A stretch of DNA of 64,000 nucleotides from Yaniella flava (GTDB taxonomy: Bacteria > Actinomycetota > Actinomycetes > Actinomycetales > Micrococcaceae). The notes beneath the pieces are model-generated. The model was not told the origin of the DNA and did not search any database. It saw nothing but the letters and a program-made list of their open reading frames with translations. Below are positions 19,096 to 27,190 of the stretch, one piece after another. The stretch lies in the NCBI RefSeq assembly GCF_039529295.1, contig NZ_BAAAMN010000041.1, positions 1 to 64,000 of the forward strand, read 5' to 3'. How positions within the stretch are numbered: position 1 is the stretch's first letter; each line of letters begins with the position of its first letter. The position numbers were made by a program, and so were the translations under genes.

Positions 19096-19218
19096 TGTGG
19101 TCTCCTTCGAGTTCTCTCAGCCCCGTGCGGGCACTGAAACATAGCGGTGAATTGTAGGTTGAGCCCCGCAGGTGTGGATCCTGCCGCTCCAATAAAAGGA
19201 TGACGTTGGAATCACTGT

Positions 19219-19243
19219 GTTGCAACTATCGCAACGTCGTTGC
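19219..19243. promoter_or_regulatory. Putative operator upstream of creatinase (GTTGC-N7-GCAAC)
   Basis: A dyad GTTGC (19219-19223), seven bases, GCAAC (19231-19235), then three bases and a further GTTGC (19239-19243). It lies about 125 bases before the creatinase start. The same order and spacing recur upstream of creatininase. Assigned by inference to the IclR-type regulator encoded at 27191. Confidence 0.6.
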
Positions 19244-19287
19244 ATTAAGAATATGTGTGAGCTACTTCACTGTCAAGACCCTTGGAG

Positions 19288-21048
19288 TCAAGAGTCGGTA
19301 TCGCCCTGACCTGGCGCCCTCGAAGCCACCGTGGCCCCCTCAGCAGAGGGCTCCACAAAGCCCTCACCCTCAGGATCCGGGATCAGCACCCGTTCAGGGT
19401 CCGGGTCATTGATGGCACGCTCCATCTTCCGGATCTGCTTATTACGCTTGTGCAGCCGTCGAATGAAGTTTGCGATCATCAACAGGATCACAAAGGAGAA
19501 CGGGAATGCCCCGATAATCGTGCCGGTCTGAACCGTGTCTACAACCGCTTCACCACCCAGAGTCAGCAACACCGTTGCCACAGTGCCGATACTGATCACT
19601 AAGATCACACGGAAGAATGGGCTAGATTTCCGCGGTGCAGTGACAAACTCACCAAGCGCATAGGTTCCAGAGTCCAACGAGGTGATGTAGTAAGTCGCCA
19701 CCAGGATCGTGGCAATCACCAGCAAGATCGTGCCGATAATCGGGACTTGTTCCAACATGGCAAATAATCCACTGGAAGTATCCGCTGCCACTTGATCACT
19801 AATCGAACGATCCGTCTGATCATCATAGTAGATCGCTGCGGCACCAAGAATACCGACCCACACCATGACGATGATCGAGGGCATCACGGTGACGCCAATG
19901 ACAAATTCGCGAATGGTGCGGCCACGGGAAATGCGCGCAACGAAGCCTGCGACGAATGGCGAGAAGGCGATGACCCAGCACCATATGAAAACGGTCCACC
20001 AGCCATTCCAACTATCCTGCCAAGTATCGAGAGAAGCGGCAGTGATCTGGAAATCGGTAAAGAAGCTCATGGACAAGAAGTTTTGACCAAAGCTGCCGAA
20101 CGTCTGCGTCGTCGTGGAGATTAAATACAGGGTCGGCCCGAAAATGAAGACGGCCACTACGAGCACGATACTCAGAATCGAATTCAGTCCTGAGAGCCGT
20201 GCCATGCCTTTATTAATGCCGATATACGCTGAGATTCCGGTGACTACCGCGAAGGCGCCAATAACAATGAGCCACATGACGGGTCCAGATTCAATGCCGG
20301 TAAAGGACGTGACACCCGAACTGAACTGCATGGCCGCGAACCCAAACGACGTCGCCAACCCCAGCACGGTGGCGATAATCGCCAGTAACTCGACCACCAC
20401 GCCTGCTGGGCGCTGGGTCTTCTTCGGGAGGATATCGACGGTCGCTTCGCGAAAGGTCAGCGTCTTGCCCAGGTTGTGGTGGGAGTATGCCAGACACAGC
20501 GCGACCACACAGTACATGGCCCATGCGGTCAGACCCCAGTGGAAGTATGTCCACACGATGGCACCTTCTTCACCAGTACCCGTGGGCGTGGGAGGGATGA
20601 CGGGATTCTCGTCGCGCAGCATGATGGGTTCGGCCACCGACCAGAAAATCAAACCGATGCCCTGACCACAGGCAAACAACATGGAGTACCAGGCAAACCG
20701 GCCGTGGAGTGGCTTGGCTTTTGGTCCACCCAAGCGCACTTTGCCGAATTTACTGAAGGCAGCCCAAATACACACCCCGAGCGCGATCAATGAGTAAACC
20801 ACGAACAGCCAGGTAAATTCGCCCGTCACAAAGGTACGCATCGTCGCGATTGCTTCGGCAGCACCCCCGGAGTCGACAATCACCCAGATAACCGCTGCCA
20901 CAATCAGCACGGGCGGGATGATCATAATGAGCAAACGATCCAGCGAGGGGATCTGTCGTCCCATAAACCGGGGAACTTCTACCGGTGGCTTCTCATCACC
21001 ATCGACGGGTTGCTGACCTGCGTACTGTGTTTCTGGTTCCTGGTCCAT
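19288..21048 (-). CDS. BCCT-family transporter, candidate creatine/creatinine or betaine carrier
   Basis: A 586-residue secondary transporter of the betaine/carnitine/choline family, with twelve predicted membrane spans. Family landmarks are the TM4 aromatic stretch WTYFHWGLTAWAMY and the TM8 block WCWVIAFSPFVAGFVARISRGRTIREF. The family moves betaine, choline, carnitine or relatives with Na+ or H+, or by exchange. It sits between creatininase and creatinase on the same strand, so import of creatinine, creatine or a methylated glycine is inferred. The ATG at 21048 is preferred (GGAAAAG before it); a GTG at 21072 would add eight residues. Long charged N- and C-termini. Confidence 0.88.
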   Translation of the reverse strand: MDQEPETQYAGQQPVDGDEKPPVEVPRFMGRQIPSLDRLLIMIIPPVLIVAAVIWVIVDSGGAAEAIATMRTFVTGEFTWLFVVYSLIALGVCIWAAFSKFGKVRLGGPKAKPLHGRFAWYSMLFACGQGIGLIFWSVAEPIMLRDENPVIPPTPTGTGEEGAIVWTYFHWGLTAWAMYCVVALCLAYSHHNLGKTLTFREATVDILPKKTQRPAGVVVELLAIIATVLGLATSFGFAAMQFSSGVTSFTGIESGPVMWLIVIGAFAVVTGISAYIGINKGMARLSGLNSILSIVLVVAVFIFGPTLYLISTTTQTFGSFGQNFLSMSFFTDFQITAASLDTWQDSWNGWWTVFIWCWVIAFSPFVAGFVARISRGRTIREFVIGVTVMPSIIVMVWVGILGAAAIYYDDQTDRSISDQVAADTSSGLFAMLEQVPIIGTILLVIATILVATYYITSLDSGTYALGEFVTAPRKSSPFFRVILVISIGTVATVLLTLGGEAVVDTVQTGTIIGAFPFSFVILLMIANFIRRLHKRNKQIRKMERAINDPDPERVLIPDPEGEGFVEPSAEGATVASRAPGQGDTDS

Positions 21049-21073
21049 CGAGACTTCTTTTCCGTTGGCCACG

Positions 21074-21868
21074 CTAATCTGCCTTTCGCTTGGAATCGGG
21101 CAGGCCGAATTCCGATATGAGCGCCTTGGCTACCGCGCCGCGGACCGCGTCGAAGAGCTGCTGGCCTTTTGCTGCTGTCGCGCCCTGTGCCGATGAAAGA
21201 CATCCGCTTGCCGGTGTGCGGGCAGGATCTTCGGGGAAGATGTCATACGGGGTGAGTTCAGCCGGTGAATGGTCAATGACGCGGTCCATCTCAACTTTTT
21301 CGGGATGCAGGAGCAGCATCAACGAAGTCTCTAGCACTCCCCCGTGTTCGATGTCCCAGCCGAAGAACCCCTCAGGAAATACGGCGTCCAGAGTTTCTTC
21401 ATCGACGAAGTCCCAATAGGACATCAGGACCGCTCGGGCATCCGAACCCGCATCCGTCGCCTGTTTCACGGCCTTATCGAGGCCCTCATAAATGAACTGG
21501 TAATTCTCGAAGTGTCCATTGAGAACCACCACGCGTTGAAACCCTTGCTCCAAGAACGAGGAGACCACGTCGTCTACGAGGTGTATCAGCGTGGTTGCGC
21601 TCAGGCTTGTGGTTCCTACGCGATGGTTCCCGCCGCCTGATCGAGGTTGCGACTTATACCCGTAAGCAAAAACCGGGGCGACGAGCGCACCGATCTGCTG
21701 GGCAACCGCTGCGGCGATGTCACTAGACAGCATGGCATCTACCCCCAGTGGCATATGTGGCCCGTGCTGTTCGGTCGCACCGGTGGGAATGATCACGGTG
21801 GATCCTGGGTGACTAAGATACTCGGCGTACGTTTCCGCATCGAGGTCTTCGAGAAAAACTGAAGACAT
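21074..21868 (-). CDS. Creatininase (creatinine amidohydrolase)
   Basis: A 264-residue metal-dependent enzyme that opens creatinine to creatine. Residues corresponding to the metal ligands of Pseudomonas creatininase are all present: E33 and H35 in GATEQHGPH, D44, H119 and E121 in NGHFEN. Other shared blocks are YGYKSQPRSGGGNH, GTTSLS, SYWDFV and FGWDIEHGGVLETS. This set, including the long GGGNH loop, argues for true creatininase rather than the wider MftE-like family. It leads the minus-strand transcript into the BCCT gene, one base after its stop if the GTG start were used. An operator-like palindrome lies about 80 bases upstream. Confidence 0.95.
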   Translation of the reverse strand: MSSVFLEDLDAETYAEYLSHPGSTVIIPTGATEQHGPHMPLGVDAMLSSDIAAAVAQQIGALVAPVFAYGYKSQPRSGGGNHRVGTTSLSATTLIHLVDDVVSSFLEQGFQRVVVLNGHFENYQFIYEGLDKAVKQATDAGSDARAVLMSYWDFVDEETLDAVFPEGFFGWDIEHGGVLETSLMLLLHPEKVEMDRVIDHSPAELTPYDIFPEDPARTPASGCLSSAQGATAAKGQQLFDAVRGAVAKALISEFGLPDSKRKAD

Positions 21869-21949
21869 GTGTGCTCCTTGACTCCCCTATATCGAGGGCG
21901 AATACTTCCAGAGAAAGCTCCGGTAACAGGATGTTTTGAACTTCAACAA

Positions 21950-21974
21950 GTTGCCATGTACGCAACAGCGTTGC
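21950..21974. promoter_or_regulatory. Putative operator upstream of creatininase (GTTGC-N7-GCAAC)
   Basis: GTTGC (21950-21954), seven bases, GCAAC (21962-21966), three bases, GTTGC (21970-21974). Element order and spacing are identical to the site in front of creatinase, although the spacer bases differ. It lies 82 to 106 bases before the creatininase ATG. Confidence 0.6.
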
Positions 21975-22034
21975 AGGTCAATTTACCGAGTGACAGTAAT
22001 CACAGTCAAGTACTCCGTCCGCACAACACAAAAG

Positions 22035-22074
22035 CGCGCCCCAAAATCGGAGCGCGAATCCGCTGTGGGGCGCG
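22035..22074 (-). terminator. Probable terminator downstream of the DUF488/zinc-ribbon pair
   Basis: An 8-bp GC-rich stem (CGCGCCCC at 22035-22042 with GGGGCGCG at 22067-22074), 24-base loop, followed on the minus strand by CTTTTGTGTT. It lies about 70 bases past the zinc-ribbon stop. The large loop makes this less certain than the other terminators. Confidence 0.5.
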
Positions 22075-22145
22075 AGAAGCGTTAGGAGAACTCTGCCGTC
22101 TCTATACGGGGTAGGCCGGGTACCGAGAACCTGCCCAAAATGAGA

Positions 22146-22301
22146 TTACTTTCGACGCCGGACTTCCGGGCCGTCATCGCCGAAGTAAATTTCGGCTTCG
22201 CAGCGCCAGCACGTGACAGTCTGCTCGCCCGTTGCTGGCGCTTCAAGCATGGCACCACAATCGGGGCATAATTGTTCGAGCCAGCACGCAGGGTCGCCCA
22301 T
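22146..22301 (-). CDS. Small zinc-ribbon protein (51 residues)
   Basis: A short frame with two CxxC pairs: LCPDCGAML near residue 12 and TCWRCEAE near residue 31, the spacing of a zinc ribbon, then an acidic patch and the basic end EVRRRK. Its ATG overlaps the TAA of the DUF488 gene (TAATG), which suggests coupled translation. Role unknown; small zinc ribbons often bind nucleic acid or act as partners of an enzyme. Confidence 0.65.
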   Translation of the reverse strand: MGDPACWLEQLCPDCGAMLEAPATGEQTVTCWRCEAEIYFGDDGPEVRRRK

Positions 22302-22687
22302 TAGCTGTGCCTGCCAAGATAGTCCTGCAGGACTTTGGCATGATTCACGGATTCATCTTTGGCTGCGAATAACAGCGTGACCCGGTCGTGTTTGTGAATG
22401 ATGTCGATGAGCTGATCGACTTCCGCTGCATGGTCGTCGTCGGAAAGCTCTTGCTCATAACGGTTGGCGAATTCGTCCATACGATCTGCATCGTGATCCC
22501 ACCAGGAACGCAGATCCGGGCTCGGTGCGACGTCTTTGAACCAATGATCTAAGTCGGCGGCTTCTTTACTGACGCCACGCGGCCACATCCTATCCACCAG
22601 CACACGCTGGCCATCAGTATCTGCGGCGTCGTCGTAGATGCGTTTGATTTGGATCTTGCGCTGACTCATATCAGCAGACTGGCTCAT
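22301..22687 (-). CDS. DUF488 family protein
   Basis: A 128-residue protein with the DUF488 pattern: RIYDDAADTDGQRVLVDRMWPRGVSKE, WFKDVAPSPDLRSWW, then VTLLFAAKDESVNHAKVLQDYL. The family is widespread but without a firm function. The start is unclear: ATG codons at 22687 and 22669 and a TTG at 22705 are in frame, none with a good ribosome site. Cotranscribed with the 51-residue zinc-ribbon gene. It interrupts the creatinine island without an obvious link to it. Confidence 0.85.
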   Translation of the reverse strand: MSQSADMSQRKIQIKRIYDDAADTDGQRVLVDRMWPRGVSKEAADLDHWFKDVAPSPDLRSWWDHDADRMDEFANRYEQELSDDDHAAEVDQLIDIIHKHDRVTLLFAAKDESVNHAKVLQDYLGRHS

Positions 22688-22924
22688 CGAACACTGGACT
22701 GTCAATACTCTATGTAATCGAGGGCGTCGAACGACGCTTTGTTCAAAGAAGTACTGGATCGTCTCGGTCCACGCCTAGTGTCGCAAAGTGGCGGATACAT
22801 ACGAGAATGCCCTGCAGTACCGTCGCTCCCAACACTTTGCCAAGGTCAGACCTATTGTGCCGACATTCGGCGTGTGTTTGACTCGCGGTATCACACGCAC
22901 GTCGTCACTGAGAGGAAGATGTTC

Positions 22925-23218
22925 ATGCCGCTCTATGATTTTAGATGTCCCGATGGCGAAGTCGTCGAAGCGTTCTTTGCGATGCAACAAAAACCCGACA
23001 CCGTGACCTGCCCGCACTGCGGTCGCGATGCTGTCAACCTGATCCCTGCCATTGGTCCATCCCAACGCAATTCTTCAAACATGCGCATTGTCGATGCGGC
23101 GAAAGCAACCGCCGACCAACCTGGGGTTGTGAACTCGATAGCGGGTAGGCACACGACCAAACGCCAGCCCACTGCAATAACCCGCAACCCGCTGCACCAG
23201 AAACTCCCCCGGCCCTGA
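22925..23218 (+). CDS. FmdB-type zinc-ribbon protein
   Basis: A 97-residue protein starting MPLYDFRC, the usual FmdB N-terminus. The ATG at 22925 follows AGAGGAAG and is preferred over an ATG six bases upstream. Family members carry two CxxC pairs; here the second, CPHC, is intact but the first reads CPDG, so one zinc ligand is missing. The rest is polar and basic. It lies 58 bases before the formamidase gene, the association from which the family takes its name; FmdB was proposed as a regulator of amide use. A hairpin with T-run overlaps its stop. Confidence 0.8.
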   Translation: MPLYDFRCPDGEVVEAFFAMQQKPDTVTCPHCGRDAVNLIPAIGPSQRNSSNMRIVDAAKATADQPGVVNSIAGRHTTKRQPTAITRNPLHQKLPRP

Positions 23219-23238
23219 TGGCCGGGGTTTTCTTTTTC
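23207..23238 (+). terminator. Terminator or attenuator between fmdB-like gene and formamidase
   Basis: A perfect 8-bp stem CCCCGGCC/GGCCGGGG (23207-23214 with 23220-23227), 5-base loop, then TTTTCTTTTTC. The loop contains the TGA of the fmdB-like gene. It is a textbook intrinsic terminator placed 39 bases before the formamidase start. Confidence 0.85.
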
Positions 23239-23276
23239 TATAGCCGACTTCTTCACCTCACGTAGGAGCCTTTTCC

Positions 23277-24539
23277 ATGCTTGGCAATATTTTTCCACTC
23301 GACTCGTCCAAACCATTTACTGATCAGCAGAAAATTGGTCACAACCGCTATCATCCAGAAATCCCACCGGTCGAAACCGTGAGACCCGGTGACAGCTTTC
23401 GAGTTGATTCACGCGAATGGTTTGATGGCGCGATCAAAAATGATGACTCAGCCGATGATATTTTGAACGCACCGATGAACAAGGTCCACGGGCTGACCGG
23501 TCCATTCAGGATCGAAGGTGCTCAACCAGGCGATCTCTTGATCGTGGATATCCTTGATGTCGGGCCCATTCCCCAAGAAGAGGGACCGCTGGCGGGCCAA
23601 GGATGGGGATACACCGGGATTTTTGCCAAATCCAACGGCGGAAGCTTCCTCGTGGACCAATTCCCTGACGCGTATAAAGCCGTCTGGGACTTCCAGGGAC
23701 CGTGGGCGACATCGCGGCACATTCCAGAAGTTCGCTTTGAGGGCCTGACCCATCCAGGCATTATGGCGACGGCACCGAGCCCGGAACTGCTCGCAAAGTG
23801 GAATAAGCGTGAAGGCGCCCTGATCGCTACGGATCCGAACCGGGTACCCCCGCTGGCACTACCACCGGAACCACAAGAAGCAGTGCTCGGCGGTCTGCCC
23901 CAAAGCGATTGGGATCGCGTTAGCGCCGAGGCTGCGCGGACGGCCCCGCCGCGTGAAAATGGTGGAAATCAGGACATCAAGAACCTCACGAAAGGCACCC
24001 GAGCGTTCTATCCAGTCTTCGTTGAAGGTGCGAACTTCTCCATTGGAGACCTGCACTTTTCTCAGGGCGACGGCGAGATCACGTTCTGCGGTGGTATTGA
24101 GATGGGTGGCTTCATGGATATCCACGTCGATCTCATCAAAGGCGGCATGGAAACCTATGGTGTATCCGAAAACGCAATCTTTATGCCGGGTCGGCAGGAT
24201 CCACAATTTAGCGAGTGGATTTCATTCTCAGGCACCTCGGTCACTCTGGACGGCGACCAGCGCTACCTCGATTCCCACCTGTCCTATCAGCGCGCCATTC
24301 TGCACGCGATCGAGTACTTATCAAAGTTTGGCTATTCCAAAGAACAGGCCTACCTCTTGCTGGGTGCCGCACCGATCGAAGGCAGACTCTCGTCAGTCGT
24401 TGATATACCCAACTCGTGTTCTACCGTCTATATCCCAACCGCCATTTTCGATTTCGACGTGCGCCCCTCTGCGGAGGGACCGCACCAAATTGATCCCGGG
24501 ATGGGCGCACCAAAAGCGGCCGACCCGACATTTGGTTAA
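23277..24539 (+). CDS. fmdA: Formamidase (acetamidase/formamidase family)
   Basis: A 420-residue amidase that would hydrolyse formamide (or a related short amide) to formate and ammonia. Recognised from blocks such as VRPGDSFRVDSREWFDG, VHGLTGPFRIEGAQPGDLL, RFEGLTHPGIMATAPS, RTAPPRENGGNQDIKNLTKGT, SQGDGEITFCGGIEMGG and SVVDIPNSCSTVYIPTAIFD. Length matches the FmdA group (about 410). ATG has AGGAG ten bases upstream. It ends nine bases from the convergent flavoenzyme gene. Presence among creatinine genes suggests nitrogen recovery, but no step of the creatinase route makes formamide, so the link is unproven. Confidence 0.9.
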   Translation: MLGNIFPLDSSKPFTDQQKIGHNRYHPEIPPVETVRPGDSFRVDSREWFDGAIKNDDSADDILNAPMNKVHGLTGPFRIEGAQPGDLLIVDILDVGPIPQEEGPLAGQGWGYTGIFAKSNGGSFLVDQFPDAYKAVWDFQGPWATSRHIPEVRFEGLTHPGIMATAPSPELLAKWNKREGALIATDPNRVPPLALPPEPQEAVLGGLPQSDWDRVSAEAARTAPPRENGGNQDIKNLTKGTRAFYPVFVEGANFSIGDLHFSQGDGEITFCGGIEMGGFMDIHVDLIKGGMETYGVSENAIFMPGRQDPQFSEWISFSGTSVTLDGDQRYLDSHLSYQRAILHAIEYLSKFGYSKEQAYLLLGAAPIEGRLSSVVDIPNSCSTVYIPTAIFDFDVRPSAEGPHQIDPGMGAPKAADPTFG

Positions 24540-24548
24540 CAGGATGCT

Positions 24549-27053
24549 TTAGCGCCGCATCTTGTGGCCCTCGGGATCATAGAGTGGGTCCAGGGCCACG
24601 GTGGCCGGTACTGACCGGTCGAAATGTTTGATGATCACGTCGGTCTCGGGCGCAGCATATTCGGAATCCACCCACGCAAAGGTGATGGTCTTGCCGATCG
24701 TGTACCCAAAATCAGACGAAGCCGTGTAGCCAATCAGCTGCTCTGCCGCGTTGAGTACCGGCGACCCGGGGTTAGGTGCACCGAACGGGAAATCAGACGT
24801 CAACGAGACCATGCGCTTGTCGTTCGCTGATTGCTCTGCCACCCTCTCGTAGCCCAGATAGCCCGTCTTCGTCTTGGACACCGCAAAACCAAGCCCGGCT
24901 TGGTGTGGTCGATGTTCACTGGTCATGTCGGCACCATATGAGCGAAACCCTTTTTCGAGCCGGAGGGCATTGAAGGCCAGCCGTCCGCCGATCACCAGAC
25001 CGTACTGCGTGCCGGCCGCATAGATCTCTTCCCAGAGTCGTGCGCCGTGATCCGCGGTCGTATACAGTTCCCAGCCGAGTTCACCAACATAGGACACCCG
25101 CAGGGCAAGGACGGGGACCGCCGCGATGTAGAGGTGCTTGGCCTTGAAATAGCCGAAGCCCTCATGAGAGATGTCCTCATCAGTCAGCTGCCCCAACAGC
25201 TCCCGAGCGTGGGGACCCCAGAGCCCAATACAACAGGTGCCCGGCGAAATATCCGAGATGGACACGTGCTCATCTTTCCGCACATGATTTTTCAAGTGGA
25301 TGAGATCTCGATGGCTATTGGCACCGATCAAGTATTCGTCCTCGCTGACCCTGGTGACCGTGATATCTGAGAAAATGCCCCCGGCTGCATCCAGCATGAG
25401 TGAAAAGGTAACCGCGCCGGGTGCCTTCGATACCTTATTTGTGGTCAAACGTTCCAACAGCGCCGAAGCGTCTGGGCCTTCGACCCGGTACCTGGCCAAT
25501 GAGGTCATGTCATACATGGCCACCCGGTTTCGCGTGGCCCATGCCTCGGCGACCGCGATCGGTGAAAACTCTGAGGTATCCCACGCTGGAATTTTCGGGA
25601 AGGTCAGATTCGCCTCCTCGAGCACGCGCCGGTTTTCTTCCAACCAGAGGGGGCGCTCCCAGCCGCTGGCTTCCACAAAGTGCGCTCCCGCAAGCTGCTG
25701 ATGAAAGTAGAACGGTGAGGTCCTTAAGCGCCTCAGCTTTGCGGACGCAGCACGCGGGTGCCGAATATCGTAGACCTCATCGTAGGATTCCAGACCTTTT
25801 TGCCTACTGAACTCTGGCGAGAGCAAACGCGTGTCGAACCGCGCGATGTCCAAGGCAGCGGTATCAATACCGGGCTCTCCGGTAGTGATCCAATCAGCCA
25901 CCACCTGCGCGACACCAGCCGACGCCGTGACCCACACGGCCTGGGCGATCCATACACCGTCAACTGTGTTGGAGGGACCGAGCAGTGGCCCGCCGTCTGG
26001 GGTAAACGAGAAGATGCCGTTGAACGACCGAGCCTCGTCGAGTCCAGCTTCGGCCACGCTTGGATAGACTCGCTGGATCTCGTCCCACGTTGGAGAGAAC
26101 TCGTCCCAGGTAAAGTCGTGCACCGAGGGCTGCCGACCAGTTTGATCGGCAGCGGCCGCAGAGGCGAGCTCATCCTGACGCACCTCCAGCGGGCGATGTT
26201 CATAAGCACCAATGGCTAGGGCTTTGCCCTGCTGTCTGAAGTATATGCCGGCACCTTGGTGACGGATCATGGGGAAGTTGCATGCCTCATCGGTGGCGGC
26301 ATCCTGAAATTCGTCCATGGGATGTGAGAAACCAAAACCGTGTTCGATCGGTTGCATCGGCATATTCTTGCCCAACCATGTACCGATAGTTGGCCCCCAG
26401 ATACCTCCGGCAGCAACCACGATATCGGCGTCGAGGATGCGCTCATGTTCCCCGGTGAGCGCGTCAATGACTTTGGCCCCTGTCACTGCGCCACTGTCTG
26501 TCACGAGGTCAACCACCTGGGTGTGGCCGTGAAATGTTGCTCCGTGTTCGATCGCGCGTTGGGCCTGGGCGGTCACGGATCGAACGGAATGCACGACAGC
26601 ATCGTGTGGCGTGTGCAGCGCACCAATGAGGTCCGTGGTGTCGATCGCGGGCCAGAGTTCTTCAACACGCTCAGCGTCGATAAGTTCGGATTCGACACCC
26701 CACGACTGGGCGAAACCGTGGCGTCGCTTAAGCTCCCGCATTTGATCATCGGTAAAGGCCAGCTCGATCCCGCCGACTCGTTTGAGTAGCCAGTCGTCTT
26801 CTCCCCCGGGGTCCAGCTGATCTAGCTTGTCCAGCGTACGTTGGGCGAGTTCTGACATCGCCTTCGACGGGTTAATTTGAAACACAAATCCAGGTGCGTG
26901 CGACGACGACCCGCCTGTTTCGTAGAGAGGCCCCTGATCCACTACGGTCACGTGCTTCGCACCGCGTTGCGTGAGTTCGTCGGCTAGTGCTGCGCCAACC
27001 ACGCCTGAACCAATGATGAGTATTTTGGATTCTGAAGTATACGAGGGTGCTAT
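24549..27053 (-). CDS. Dimethylglycine/sarcosine oxidase-type flavoenzyme (FAD domain plus GcvT domain), ATA start
   Basis: An 834-residue enzyme matching, by memory, Arthrobacter dimethylglycine oxidase along its length. The N-terminal half binds FAD (KILIIGSGVVGAALADEL; GGSSSHAPGFVF; GIFSFTPDGGPLLG); the C-terminal half is a folate-binding GcvT-like domain (YVGELGWELYT, LRLEKGFRSYGADMT). It would demethylate sarcosine or dimethylglycine and pass the methyl carbon to tetrahydrofolate. No ATG, GTG or TTG lies between the in-frame stop and the Rossmann glycines. ATA at 27053-27051 is at the expected start, with GGAAGG eight bases before it. A GTG at 27002 would delete the glycine motif. Divergent from the IclR gene. 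Confidence 0.88.
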   Translation of the reverse strand: MAPSYTSESKILIIGSGVVGAALADELTQRGAKHVTVVDQGPLYETGGSSSHAPGFVFQINPSKAMSELAQRTLDKLDQLDPGGEDDWLLKRVGGIELAFTDDQMRELKRRHGFAQSWGVESELIDAERVEELWPAIDTTDLIGALHTPHDAVVHSVRSVTAQAQRAIEHGATFHGHTQVVDLVTDSGAVTGAKVIDALTGEHERILDADIVVAAGGIWGPTIGTWLGKNMPMQPIEHGFGFSHPMDEFQDAATDEACNFPMIRHQGAGIYFRQQGKALAIGAYEHRPLEVRQDELASAAAADQTGRQPSVHDFTWDEFSPTWDEIQRVYPSVAEAGLDEARSFNGIFSFTPDGGPLLGPSNTVDGVWIAQAVWVTASAGVAQVVADWITTGEPGIDTAALDIARFDTRLLSPEFSRQKGLESYDEVYDIRHPRAASAKLRRLRTSPFYFHQQLAGAHFVEASGWERPLWLEENRRVLEEANLTFPKIPAWDTSEFSPIAVAEAWATRNRVAMYDMTSLARYRVEGPDASALLERLTTNKVSKAPGAVTFSLMLDAAGGIFSDITVTRVSEDEYLIGANSHRDLIHLKNHVRKDEHVSISDISPGTCCIGLWGPHARELLGQLTDEDISHEGFGYFKAKHLYIAAVPVLALRVSYVGELGWELYTTADHGARLWEEIYAAGTQYGLVIGGRLAFNALRLEKGFRSYGADMTSEHRPHQAGLGFAVSKTKTGYLGYERVAEQSANDKRMVSLTSDFPFGAPNPGSPVLNAAEQLIGYTASSDFGYTIGKTITFAWVDSEYAAPETDVIIKHFDRSVPATVALDPLYDPEGHKMRR

Positions 27054-27070
27054 GTTTCAACCTTCCGCGG

Positions 27071-27105
27071 GTTGCATATGTTGCAACTAATGCATAGAGT
27101 GCAAC
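27071..27105. promoter_or_regulatory. Putative tandem operators between the flavoenzyme and IclR genes
   Basis: GTTGC (27071-27075), seven bases, GCAAC (27083-27087), the palindrome found before creatinase and creatininase. A second, imperfect copy follows directly: AATGC (27089-27093), seven bases, GCAAC (27101-27105). Placed to control both divergent genes; it lies 18 bases from the flavoenzyme start, so binding would block it. Confidence 0.6.
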
Positions 27106-27190
27106 TATGATCTGTAGCACAGATTGTAGTCATGTGGCGTAGTGATATACAAGACATTGCAGGAAGAAAATTTTGAAAGGTGGCTGATAC

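Noticed and set aside
24549..27002. GTG at 27002 as the flavoenzyme start
   Set aside because: It removes the GSG of the FAD-binding glycine motif encoded just upstream in frame.
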